From NCBI GenBank assembly GCA_030159235.1, contig BSBG01000010.1:61661-125660 (forward strand): a stretch of 64,000 nt of DNA. The letters run 5' to 3'. Below, one piece after another: positions 25,776 to 33,788 of this stretch. Numbering within the stretch: the stretch's first letter is position 1; the number at the start of each line of letters is the position of its first letter. The position numbers and the translations under genes were made by a program. The notes under the pieces were generated by a model that did not search any database, had not been told where the DNA came from, and worked only from the letters and a program-made list of their open reading frames with translations. This DNA comes from Bacillus safensis. GTDB taxonomy: Bacteria; Bacillota; Bacilli; Bacillales; Bacillaceae.

Positions 25776-26518
25776 CTCAGTGTAAACATCAAGTCATAGA
25801 TTATTTCAACGGGCATATACAAGGAGAAGAAAAAGCGCAATTTGAAGAGCATATCAAGCACTGCTCAGCTTGCAAAGAAGAACTTGAAGAATTGACATCG
25901 CTCATGTCTGACATTCCGTTTCTAGCCGATAGCCAAACACCTCCGGCAGGGATGAAAGATCGTATTTTATCCCAGGTGTTTGAAGAAGAGACAGTTGAAG
26001 AAAAGCATAGCCATAGAAAAGAGCTGAAGGCCGTACCTGAGCCAAACGACATCAAACCGCTGCGAAAGAAACGAAACCAGTGGCTCTTGCCGCTCGTTGC
26101 CGCACTGCTTCTCATTTCAGCAGCTGGAAATGTGTATTTCTTAACGAATGGAAAACAGCAGGCGGAAGAACCTGTCAGAGTTGTTGCCACAAAATCACTG
26201 GCATCGGCCGCATCACCAAATACTACAGGTGCTTTTTCAGTGATAGAGCATAACGGTAAAAAAGAGCTTGTTGTGAGTGCAGACGGCTTAAAGGGGCAGA
26301 TTGACTCATCTGCTGTTTATCAAGTGTGGCTCATTAAAGGAGATCAGCCAGTGCCAGCTGGTGCCTTTAAAACAGATAACAAAGGGGAAGGAACCATCAC
26401 CTATACGTTATCTGAAAAAGAAGCAAGCGAATCATGGGATACCGTGGCTGTGACCCTTGAACCAAAAAAGGATAACAAGCTTCCGCAAGGTCCTGTTGTC
26501 CTAAGCGCTGCATTTTAA
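25772..26518 (+). CDS. membrane anti-sigma factor (zinc-finger plus RskA-like domain)
   Basis: 248 residues. An N-terminal ZAS zinc motif (H-x3-C-x2-C at HIKHCSAC, ~27-34) would hold the ECF sigma factor. One transmembrane helix lies at about 106-124 (WLLPLVAALLLISAAGNVYF). The external C-terminal region is of the anti-sigma-K (RskA) type, with YQVWLIKGDQPVPAGAF and a final VAVTLEP. It sequesters the sigma factor at the membrane until released, probably by regulated proteolysis. The ATGA overlap with the sigma gene and the terminator after it make a compact two-gene operon. Confidence 0.88.
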   Translation: MTQCKHQVIDYFNGHIQGEEKAQFEEHIKHCSACKEELEELTSLMSDIPFLADSQTPPAGMKDRILSQVFEEETVEEKHSHRKELKAVPEPNDIKPLRKKRNQWLLPLVAALLLISAAGNVYFLTNGKQQAEEPVRVVATKSLASAASPNTTGAFSVIEHNGKKELVVSADGLKGQIDSSAVYQVWLIKGDQPVPAGAFKTDNKGEGTITYTLSEKEASESWDTVAVTLEPKKDNKLPQGPVVLSAAF

Positions 26519-26530
26519 GTTTGATTCATG

Positions 26531-26560
26531 AAGGATGCCTTTTTGGGGGCATCCTTTTTT
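26531..26560 (+). terminator. Rho-independent terminator
   Basis: AAGGATGCC / GGCATCCTT stem and T-run after the anti-sigma gene. Confidence 0.92.
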
Positions 26561-26617
26561 GATAGATGTGGGAAACTTTTCGGCAAATGAAACGTAGTAC
26601 AAATGGAGGTGAAACAG

Positions 26618-27121
26618 ATGAAAACATCTATAGAAAAAGAACTATTTCTCTTATCCGTCAGACACGCATTGGTTTTCTGTTATTTTTTAGTGTTTCCGTT
26701 CGTTTTGCAAGTCCTTTATACCCCATCACCTATATTCATCGCTCTTATCGCTCTTTTTATGATTCATTATCTAACAGAAAGTATCATTTGGTTCTATAAA
26801 TCGAGAAAGATAAGGAAGCACCAGTCAGGCGACCTATCAAAAGGCGGGCACGTCTTTGTCCAGATTGTGCAAAGGTTAGAACAGCTGGTTATGATCGGTT
26901 TTGTTGTTTTCTTTGTCAATGAATGGGTTCAGGGAGGGGATGATTTCCTCACTCTTTCACTAGCTATTTTTCTAATGATGATCTATTTCCTACAGCACAT
27001 TCAGTTTTACTACGTTCAGCTATTTTTTAAATCCAAAAGCTGGTTCACTTATGTCCCTTCATTGCAAAGGGCACGTCCTTCTTACATGGCGAGGGAGCGA
27101 AAGGCTCTAAAGAGGTCATAA
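26618..27121 (+). CDS. membrane protein of unknown function
   Basis: 167 residues from the ATG at 26618, placed by GGAGGTG 6 bases upstream; the ATG at 26603 overlaps that site. Four hydrophobic helices (about 15-33, 37-53, 87-105, 110-130) with a basic loop (KSRKIRKH) between the second and third and a basic C-terminal tail. I do not recognise the family. It stands alone between the ECF operon and the oxidoreductase gene. Confidence 0.65.
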   Translation: MKTSIEKELFLLSVRHALVFCYFLVFPFVLQVLYTPSPIFIALIALFMIHYLTESIIWFYKSRKIRKHQSGDLSKGGHVFVQIVQRLEQLVMIGFVVFFVNEWVQGGDDFLTLSLAIFLMMIYFLQHIQFYYVQLFFKSKSWFTYVPSLQRARPSYMARERKALKRS

Positions 27122-27211
27122 ATGTGCCATCCCTCGTTCGATCCAGCCATAAACATCAGAAAATTATGATAAAATGTGGAAAGAAAGCTTGGAGAAAGGG
27201 AGTGCGAGCGA

Positions 27212-28237
27212 GTGAAAGCAGTTGGACTATTGGAGTATTTGCCGATCGAGCATGAGCAAAGCCTGATTGATCAGGAGGTTGCAAAGCCTAAAGCGTCTGG
27301 CAGGGATGTACTTGTGAAGGTAGAGGCTGTGTCAGTGAATCCAGTTGATACAAAGGTGAGATCACCAAAGGATCAGAAGGAAGAAGAATTGAAAATCCTT
27401 GGTTACGATGCGAGTGGTACAGTTGTTGAAGTGGGCGAAGCGTGTACATTATTTCGTCCAGGTGATCACGTGTACTATGCGGGAGATATCACACGTCAAG
27501 GCTCAAATAGTGAATACCAGCTTGTGGATGAACGAATTGTAGCGAAAAAGCCTGCCAATCTCTCCTTTGCGGAAGCAGCCGCGATGCCCCTTACAACAAT
27601 TACGGCTTATGAGGCTTTATTTGACCGGATGCATATGAAGCGGAATGCTGAAGGATCAACCTTGCTGATCATTGGAGGCGCTGGCGGAGTTGGTTCTATC
27701 GCCATGCAACTAGCCAAATTAGCGAAGGCCACTGTGATCGCTACAGCATCAAGACCTGAAACAAAAGAGTGGTGCCAGACATTAGGTGCGGATCATATCA
27801 TTGATCATCATCGGCCGCTTCTTGAGCAACTTGAGGAAAAAGGAATAGGCGAAGTGGATTTCATTTTATGCTTAAATGATACAGACGGACATTTCAAAGG
27901 CATGGCAGAAGCAATAAAACCGCAAGGCACGATCTGTACTATTGTCGAAAACCAGCATAACCTGGACATTCAATTGCTCAAAAACAAAAGTGCTGCGTTT
28001 GTATGGGAATTCATGTTTACACGTCCTATGTACGAAACAGAAGACATGATCAAACAGCATGAGCTTTTGACAGAGGTGAGCGAATTATTTGAACAGGGAA
28101 AAATCACGCATACATTAACTAAGGTTCTAAGCCCGATCAATGCTGCTCATTTAAAGCAGGCACACCAAACGGTTGAGCAAGGAAAGATGATTGGGAAATT
28201 TGTACTGGAAGGGTTTGAGGGAGGAGAGGACGAATGA
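27212..28237 (+). CDS. zinc-type alcohol dehydrogenase / quinone oxidoreductase family protein
   Basis: 341 residues from GTG 27212 (AAAGGGAGTG upstream). Medium-chain dehydrogenase/reductase fold: a GroES-like N-terminal half (VSVNPVDTKVRSP, YDASGTVVEVG, F-RPGDHVY) and an NADPH-binding Rossmann half with IIGGAGGVGSIAMQLAK (~153-169). It lacks the structural and catalytic zinc cysteines, so it is a zinc-independent quinone-reductase type. The closest B. subtilis relative I recall is YogA. It overlaps yfiT by 4 bases. Confidence 0.85.
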   Translation: MKAVGLLEYLPIEHEQSLIDQEVAKPKASGRDVLVKVEAVSVNPVDTKVRSPKDQKEEELKILGYDASGTVVEVGEACTLFRPGDHVYYAGDITRQGSNSEYQLVDERIVAKKPANLSFAEAAAMPLTTITAYEALFDRMHMKRNAEGSTLLIIGGAGGVGSIAMQLAKLAKATVIATASRPETKEWCQTLGADHIIDHHRPLLEQLEEKGIGEVDFILCLNDTDGHFKGMAEAIKPQGTICTIVENQHNLDIQLLKNKSAAFVWEFMFTRPMYETEDMIKQHELLTEVSELFEQGKITHTLTKVLSPINAAHLKQAHQTVEQGKMIGKFVLEGFEGGEDE

Positions 28238-28761
28238 CATCATTGCAATATCCGATTGGCTTATATGAACCGGCTGAAACAAAAACGAAAGCACAGCTTG
28301 AGGCATGGATGGATGAGTTGGCTGCAATTCCCGAACAGTATGAAGCGGTGACTACGCAGTTGACAGATGATCAGCTGGATACACCCTATCGTGAAGGAGG
28401 ATGGACCGTTCGTCAGCTCGTTCATCACGTAGCAGACAGTCATCTGAATGCATACTTACGATTCAAGCTTGCACTCACAGAAGATACACCAGATATCCGT
28501 CCATATGATCAGGAGGGGTTTGCCTCACTTCCTGACAGCAAGGCATCTATCAGTTTATCACTGCCTTTGATCAGCAGCCTTCATCGCAGATGGGTCACTT
28601 TACTGCGTGGCATGTCCGAGGAAGACTTCAACGCGTCTTATTATCACCCAGCCGATCAACAAACGGTGTCTTTATATGATGCAACAGGAATGTACGTCTG
28701 GCATTCAAATCATCACCTTGCCCATATTACAGAATTAATCAAAAGAAATCATTGGAGTTAA
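28234..28761 (+). CDS. yfiT: DinB-fold metal-dependent hydrolase / thiol transferase YfiT
   Basis: 175 residues, four-helix DinB/YfiT fold. The three metal-binding histidines are visible: one in VRQLVHHVADSH (~67) and two in HSNHHLAHI (~160-164). B. subtilis YfiT binds a divalent metal; the superfamily includes bacillithiol and mycothiol S-transferases. The ATGA overlap with the oxidoreductase gene implies one transcript, possibly a detoxification pair. The substrate is unknown. Confidence 0.9.
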   Translation: MTSLQYPIGLYEPAETKTKAQLEAWMDELAAIPEQYEAVTTQLTDDQLDTPYREGGWTVRQLVHHVADSHLNAYLRFKLALTEDTPDIRPYDQEGFASLPDSKASISLSLPLISSLHRRWVTLLRGMSEEDFNASYYHPADQQTVSLYDATGMYVWHSNHHLAHITELIKRNHWS

Positions 28762-28773
28762 AGGAGTAAACGC

Positions 28774-29061
28774 ATGTCTGGTAGAAGAATTGTCGGCGCC
28801 ATGTTTATCTGTATGGCGGCATTGTTTTATATAGCGAAATACGTTCTTTTTGAGATTCATTATTTTAGAACGAGCTTTGATGATGAGGTAAATAAATTTC
28901 AGCTTCTTGAAGAAGTGCTCCCTGGCGGTACGTGGATCAGTATCTTTTTTCTCATCATTGGTTTAGGCTATCTTTTATGGGACGATAGGGAAGTCATTCG
29001 CAAATATCTTTTTACCCCAGATCGACAAGTAGAAGAAATAAAAAAGACGGACCTCAAGTGA
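28774..29061 (+). CDS. small membrane protein of unknown function
   Basis: 95 residues with two hydrophobic helices (about 5-24 and 51-68), an external-looking acidic loop between them and a charged C-terminal tail. AAAGGAG precedes the ATG, 12 bases after yfiT, so it is the last gene of that operon. The family was not recognised. Confidence 0.65.
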   Translation: MSGRRIVGAMFICMAALFYIAKYVLFEIHYFRTSFDDEVNKFQLLEEVLPGGTWISIFFLIIGLGYLLWDDREVIRKYLFTPDRQVEEIKKTDLK

Positions 29062-29072
29062 CCGTCTTTTTT
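29041..29072. terminator. bidirectional terminator
   Basis: AAAAAGACGG / CCGTCTTTTTT stem overlapping the end of the small membrane protein gene; also usable by yfiV on the minus strand. Confidence 0.9.
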
Positions 29073-29082
29073 CTTTTCATGT

Positions 29083-29562
29083 TTAGCCGCGTTCAGGACG
29101 CAGTGCTTTTTCTAAGATGGCTAGCCCTTCATTGACTTTTTCTTTTTCCTCATCATTGAGCCGTTGCAGGGAATTTTTGATTTTTTCGTGTCCTTTTTGA
29201 TAAATACTTCTGAAAATATTTTTCGCTTCCTCTGTCAGCTCTACGACAATGATTCTCCGGTCACGCTCGGAATGCTTTCGTTCAACAAAGTTAGACTGCT
29301 CTAACCGGTCTAGCAGACCTGTCATATTGGACAAAGAAGCACCCATTTTTTCAGCGATTTCGGATACCTTAAGAGAGCCATGGTTATTGAGGAGCATGAG
29401 TACCTTCATTTGAGGCATACTCATATCAAGCTTCATCCATTCAGAAACATCTCCAAGGCCTGCAGCTGTGAGCACTTTCATATAAAGAACCCAAGTCTTT
29501 TTCTCCTCTGGAGATAGAATCTCTTCTTTTAATACGGTGGTGTCATGAATATTATATTCCAC
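29083..29562 (-). CDS. yfiV: MarR-family transcriptional regulator
   Basis: 159 residues from a GTG with AAAGGAAGTG upstream. Winged-helix core: LKVSEIAEKMGASLSNMTGLLDRLEQSNFVERKHSERDRR (about 60-100), with the wing arginines D-R-R typical of MarR. It is divergent from mprF as in B. subtilis, where the yfiT...yfiV-mprF neighbourhood also occurs. The target is not known; the ~140-base divergent region with mprF is a natural candidate, but I saw no clear palindrome in it. Confidence 0.87.
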   Translation of the reverse strand: MEYNIHDTTVLKEEILSPEEKKTWVLYMKVLTAAGLGDVSEWMKLDMSMPQMKVLMLLNNHGSLKVSEIAEKMGASLSNMTGLLDRLEQSNFVERKHSERDRRIIVVELTEEAKNIFRSIYQKGHEKIKNSLQRLNDEEKEKVNEGLAILEKALRPERG

Positions 29563-29728
29563 GCTTGTTCACTTCCTTTAAGCGGCTCTTTTCTTTATAT
29601 TACTGATTTTTACTTCTAATTGAAAGGTTCGACAAGCTTTTGAAAGTTAAACTGCATGAATCAAGTGGTATTTGTTGTATAATAATGTTCAGTTGAAATA
29701 AATGAGCAACCTAGAAAGTTGGGAAAAC

Positions 29729-32299
29729 ATGTGGAACAAAAAAACGGGTATGACGATCTTAAAAATGCTTTTTCCGATCGTGATTATCCTGGTCCTGATC
29801 TTTGTCGCCAAGCAGGAGCTGAGCGGCCTTTCCATTAAAAAAACATTTTATATTATTGACAGCTTGAATCGAATGGACTTGTTTATTCTTGTCTTTCTTG
29901 GACTTGTCGCGGTTTTGTCGATGTCCTTATATGATTTTATTTTACGTAGAAGCCTTGATATGCCCATCAGCAGCTGGAAAACGATTCGCATTTCTTGGAT
30001 TGCGAACTCCTTTAACAGTGTCCTTGGATTCGGTGGTTTATCAGGAGCAGGGCTTAGAACGCTTCTATACAAGGAGTACATAACAGATACGAAAAAACTG
30101 CTAAAAGGCATTGCCCTTTTGACTTCCTCTGTCCTTTTAGGCTTATCAATTTTCAGTGATTTGATCTTGATCAGGGTGCTTCCTGTAGAAAGTATCATCA
30201 GCCAGGAGCCGTGGCTATGGGCATTTGTCATTATCTTTGCCTGTATTGTACCGATATACATCGTCTTGGCATCAATTCGAAAAAGCTCGATCGAGAGCGG
30301 TGAAAATGGGCTGAAGCATCCGATTTATGCTTATATCGGTGCCTCATTTTTAGAATGGCTGGCAGCTGGTCTTGTCATGTATATGGCTGTCGTTTCTATG
30401 GGAATGAACGTCGATGTCCGGATTGTACTAGGCGTGTTTGCGATTGCGTCAATCGGTGGTTTAATCAGTATGGTTCCGGGCGGATTTGGTTCATTTGACC
30501 TCATCTTTTTACTCAGCATGCAGTATATCGGGTTCGATAAAGAGATGGTGCTGACGGCACTCGTCTTGTACCGCTTCGTGTACTCGATCTTCCCGTTTAT
30601 CCTAGGGCTTTGTATAGCCGCTTACGATTTAACGGGTACCACGCTTAGACGTCTTGAAGGCAATCCGAGAATGGCACCTGCTATTGAAACAACGAACGTC
30701 TTAATTGTTTTGCACCGTGCTTTATTAATCCGTTTATTGTACGGATCTTTATCGATTTTAACCTTTGGAAGCGGCCTTCTCATTATGGCGTCTGTTGTGC
30801 TTCCAGTCGATCGATTAGGTGTGATTACCAGCATTCCACACTTTCTGTTATCAGGATTTAATGGTCTTTCTTTAATGTTCGGGATCATTCTTATGATTTT
30901 GTCCATTGAAGTGTATAAAAGAACGAAAAGATCATATGTACTGACAATGATCTCCTTAGCAGGTGGTTTTGTCTTTACTTTGTTAAAAGGGTTTAACCTA
31001 AGCTTGATCTTTATTCTGCCAGTCATCATGGCTGTGTTTTTCTCTCTTCGAAATCAATTTGTGAAGCAGCAGGCACCTTATTCTTTGAATCAGTTTGTAG
31101 CGGCTACGGCTGGATATTTACTTGTTTTGTTTAACTATAATGTCATTGGCAACTTTATTTGGACAAAAATCGGGCATTTCTTGAGTAAGGATTACTTGGT
31201 GCATAATGAACGGCATATCACGATGACAAGCATGATTGCTCTCATCGGTGTACCACTTTTCTTCTTCATTAGTAAATTGATTTTTAATAAAAAAGCAATT
31301 CCGATTGGAGAAGAAGCAGATGATGAAAAACTAAAATCGTTTTTAGAGGAAAAGGGCGGAAATGCCCTCAGTCATCTTGGCTTTTTAGGCGATAAAAAAC
31401 TATTTTTCTCAAGTGATGGAGAGGCGATGCTTCAGTTTGGACGAATTGGCCGCTGCGTCATTGTGCTTGGTGATCCATCTGGGCGTAAGTCGTCTTATCC
31501 GCTTGTGCTTGAAGAGTTTTTACAACAGACGGAAAAAGCAGGCTACCGTGTCGCTTTTTATCAAGTAGAACGGGAAGGGATGGCTCTCTATCATGACTTA
31601 GGCTTTCACTTCTTTAAGCTTGGGGAAGAAGCCATAGTCGATTTAGAAACCTTTTCTCTGTCAGGTAAGAAAAAATCAAATTTACGAGCTGTAGCCAATA
31701 AATTTGAACGAGAAGGCTACACCTTTGAAATGCTGGAACCGCCTTTTTCAGATGAGTTGATCTCAACCCTACAACAGATCTCTGACAGCTGGCTCGGAAA
31801 GAAAAAAGAAAAAGGATTTTCGCTTGGCTATTTTCAAAAAGACTATCTTCAAAAAGCACCGATTGCGATTCTAAAGGATCAACAAGAGCAGATCATTTCC
31901 TTTGTATCATTGATGCCGATGTATCAAGAAGGAGAGATATCCATCGATTTAATGCGTCATATGCATGATGCACCGAACGGAATGATGGATGCGCTGTTTA
32001 TCCATTTGTTTCAATGGGCGAAAGAAAAAGGCTATAAATCCTTTAACATGGGAATGGCACCTTTATCGAATGTGGGTACCTTCAATCAGTCCTTTCTCAC
32101 GGAGCGTTTGGCGAGTGTCATTTTCAACAATGTCCGATATATGTACAGCTTCAGCGGGTTACGGTCGTTTAAACAGAAATATAAACCTGAATGGCGCGGG
32201 AAATACTTAGCGTATAAAAAGAATACGTCACTGCCTGTCACAATGGTGCTTGTCACCAAGCTGATCGGGATGGAACCAAATCGAAACCGGCGTCCATAA
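29729..32299 (+). CDS. mprF: phosphatidylglycerol lysyltransferase/flippase MprF
   Basis: Adds lysine from Lys-tRNA to phosphatidylglycerol and flips the product to the outer leaflet, lowering surface charge and giving resistance to cationic peptides. From the ATG at 29729 it is 856 residues, equal to B. subtilis MprF as I recall; the frame is open from 29702 but has no ribosome site there. The N-terminal ~510 residues hold the many-helix flippase (GFGGLSGAGLR; MVPGGFGSFD), followed by a cytosolic DUF2156/GNAT-like synthase domain (about 535-850, ending GLRSFKQKYKPEW). TATAAT at 29678-29683 is the likely -10. Confidence 0.93.
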   Translation: MWNKKTGMTILKMLFPIVIILVLIFVAKQELSGLSIKKTFYIIDSLNRMDLFILVFLGLVAVLSMSLYDFILRRSLDMPISSWKTIRISWIANSFNSVLGFGGLSGAGLRTLLYKEYITDTKKLLKGIALLTSSVLLGLSIFSDLILIRVLPVESIISQEPWLWAFVIIFACIVPIYIVLASIRKSSIESGENGLKHPIYAYIGASFLEWLAAGLVMYMAVVSMGMNVDVRIVLGVFAIASIGGLISMVPGGFGSFDLIFLLSMQYIGFDKEMVLTALVLYRFVYSIFPFILGLCIAAYDLTGTTLRRLEGNPRMAPAIETTNVLIVLHRALLIRLLYGSLSILTFGSGLLIMASVVLPVDRLGVITSIPHFLLSGFNGLSLMFGIILMILSIEVYKRTKRSYVLTMISLAGGFVFTLLKGFNLSLIFILPVIMAVFFSLRNQFVKQQAPYSLNQFVAATAGYLLVLFNYNVIGNFIWTKIGHFLSKDYLVHNERHITMTSMIALIGVPLFFFISKLIFNKKAIPIGEEADDEKLKSFLEEKGGNALSHLGFLGDKKLFFSSDGEAMLQFGRIGRCVIVLGDPSGRKSSYPLVLEEFLQQTEKAGYRVAFYQVEREGMALYHDLGFHFFKLGEEAIVDLETFSLSGKKKSNLRAVANKFEREGYTFEMLEPPFSDELISTLQQISDSWLGKKKEKGFSLGYFQKDYLQKAPIAILKDQQEQIISFVSLMPMYQEGEISIDLMRHMHDAPNGMMDALFIHLFQWAKEKGYKSFNMGMAPLSNVGTFNQSFLTERLASVIFNNVRYMYSFSGLRSFKQKYKPEWRGKYLAYKKNTSLPVTMVLVTKLIGMEPNRNRRP

Positions 32300-32312
32300 A
32301 TCATAGACCTTT

Positions 32313-32338
32313 ACCTTTCACTAGGTGAAGGTTTTTTT
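32313..32338 (+). terminator. Rho-independent terminator after mprF
   Basis: ACCTT-(T)-CAC / GTG-AAGGT stem with a TAG loop and T-run. Confidence 0.8.
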
Positions 32339-32391
32339 AGACAAAAGAAGAGCAAAGGTGATAAAATCGAAGGATAAGGGGGATATTTCAT

Positions 32392-32940
32392 ATGACATTA
32401 AATGAATGGTTTAAAAAGGGATTAGCTGAACGTACATATGTACACAGCATGGAGAAAAACCGAGAAAATCTGCTCACGGTGTACAACCAATACTCAATTC
32501 ATCAAAAAGAAAAAGAGCTGCTTCAAAAGTTGCAAAAGAAAAAGCTCAGAGCGCTTGTCATCACAGCAGATTGGTGCGGAGATGCGATGGTCAATGTACC
32601 AATTTTCATGCGTATTGCAAATGAAGCACTCATTGATGTGCGCTATTTCATTCGGGATGAGAATCTAGACCTGATGGATCAGTATTTAACGAACGGGACC
32701 GCAAGATCGATTCCGATTATCGTCATCATTGATCAGGACGGGAATGAAGTGGGGAAATGGGGACCCCGCTCAGCAGAAGCACAGCGCTTTGTTGACGAGA
32801 AAAAACCGGACAAAGATGTACCTGATTTTAAAGAAGCTTTTCAGGTTTTTGCGAAAGAAGCCGCACATCACTATACGACAGACCGTTACTTATGGAAAGA
32901 TATTGAGAAAGAAATAGTAGAAGTTTTGGAAAAAATATAA
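32392..32940 (+). CDS. thioredoxin-like protein with a one-cysteine WCGDA site
   Basis: 182 residues of thioredoxin fold. The active-site position reads TADWCGDAM (~58-66): the N-terminal cysteine is present but the second is Ala. The cis-proline loop is seen in RSIPIIVIID. A single-Cys site cannot do standard disulfide exchange alone; similar Firmicute proteins commonly carry WCGDx, so the loss is probably a family trait. AAGGGGG precedes the ATG. Monocistronic between two terminators. Confidence 0.8.
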   Translation: MTLNEWFKKGLAERTYVHSMEKNRENLLTVYNQYSIHQKEKELLQKLQKKKLRALVITADWCGDAMVNVPIFMRIANEALIDVRYFIRDENLDLMDQYLTNGTARSIPIIVIIDQDGNEVGKWGPRSAEAQRFVDEKKPDKDVPDFKEAFQVFAKEAAHHYTTDRYLWKDIEKEIVEVLEKI

Positions 32941-32943
32941 ACC

Positions 32944-32982
32944 AAAAGACTACTTCGCCGCAATGGGAAGTAGTCTTTTTTT
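32944..32982 (+). terminator. Rho-independent terminator
   Basis: AAAAGACTACTTC / GAAGTAGTCTTTT stem with a long T-run. Confidence 0.93.
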
Positions 32983-33272
32983 ATCTTGTTTTTGCGTTTT
33001 ACCTACAAAACACCGCATAAAGATGTAGAAAAACCGCAGAATTCTATCAAATGCCGCAGAAAACCGCAAAGCACCATGATTTTCCCAACCACTTTTAGTT
33101 GAAAAACCTCATATATGCCATGAAATCAGCGATTTTGCCCTTATCTAAAGGCTCATATAACGCACGGTGGTTGGCTTTTTCCCAATACAAGAGGCCCAGC
33201 AACTATAGTAATCTAGTTGTAATCTCCTTTGAACGAACTAAAAATTGACGGAAAAGGACAGGCGATCAATTT
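32983..33272. other. gene-free stretch with short repeats
   Basis: About 290 bases. Four CCGCA motifs occur within 70 bases (ACACCGCATAAAG, AAACCGCAGAATT, ATGCCGCAGAAAA, AACCGCAAAG). An inverted pair CCAACCAC / GTGGTTGG (near 33088 and 33166) brackets ~70 bases. No open frame, tRNA or known RNA was recognised. It could be a decayed gene or a small RNA or integration scar. Confidence 0.35.
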
Positions 33273-33740
33273 ATGAAAAAAATCATTTATCTCGATCAAG
33301 AAAAAAAGAAGCTCGCTGAATCGAAAAAAAGAGAACAGCGTTCCATCAAATCACTTAGGCTGCTTGTGTTTTTTGACGGACAAAGTCCTTCATGTGCTAA
33401 AGCGATTGACTTGTTAAAATCGCTTGATTGGAAAAATCGTATTCACTTTGAATCCTTTAGGCACTCGCAGCTCCTCAGGCTGAATAAAATAAGTGAAGAG
33501 AAGGCAGAAAAACGAATCGTGTCTATTTCCTTAGCCAAAAATCAAAAAAATTCAGGGATCTATACTTGGCTGCGTATTGCTTGCAATATCCCTGCATTAT
33601 GGGGAACGGTCCCATTCATCGTGTTCAGCATTTGGCTGGGCTTTGGACAGCATGCGTACGATTTATTTGCAAGAAGACGGTACATTCATTCTGTCGAACA
33701 GGTGAATCATCCTGATACAGACCAGCAAAAGACCATTTAA
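33273..33740 (+). CDS. DUF393 (DCC1-like) thiol-oxidoreductase-family protein
   Basis: 155 residues. The DCC-family start motif F-[FY]-DG-x-C-P-x-C is present as FFDGQSPSC: the first cysteine is Ser and only the second remains. A hydrophobic C-terminal segment (WGTVPFIVFSIWLGFG, ~110-125) and A-Y-D-L-F-A-R-R-R-Y complete the family pattern. There is a long basic N-terminal extension (KKKLAESKKREQR). The role is unknown; redox function is doubtful with one Cys. It ends at a shared bidirectional terminator. Confidence 0.78.
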   Translation: MKKIIYLDQEKKKLAESKKREQRSIKSLRLLVFFDGQSPSCAKAIDLLKSLDWKNRIHFESFRHSQLLRLNKISEEKAEKRIVSISLAKNQKNSGIYTWLRIACNIPALWGTVPFIVFSIWLGFGQHAYDLFARRRYIHSVEQVNHPDTDQQKTI

Positions 33741-33747
33741 ACAATAG

Positions 33748-33788
33748 AAAAAGCATGACCTTCGATCGGCAGAAGGTCATGCTTTTTT
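33748..33788. terminator. convergent bidirectional terminator
   Basis: AAAAGCATGACCTT / AAGGTCATGCTTTT stem between the DUF393 gene and the RNPP-type gene, overlapping the latter's last codons. Confidence 0.92.

Noticed and set aside
29848..31029. Minus-strand frames of 137 and 135 codons inside mprF
   Set aside because: Shadow frames of the MprF membrane domain; composition and lack of start signals argue against genes.
32983..33272. Phage or ICE attachment site
   Set aside because: No integrase, tRNA gene or flanking direct repeat was seen, so nothing beyond short repeats supports it.
33741..33777. NprX-like peptide gene downstream of the RNPP-type regulator
   Set aside because: Only a bidirectional terminator fits into this space.
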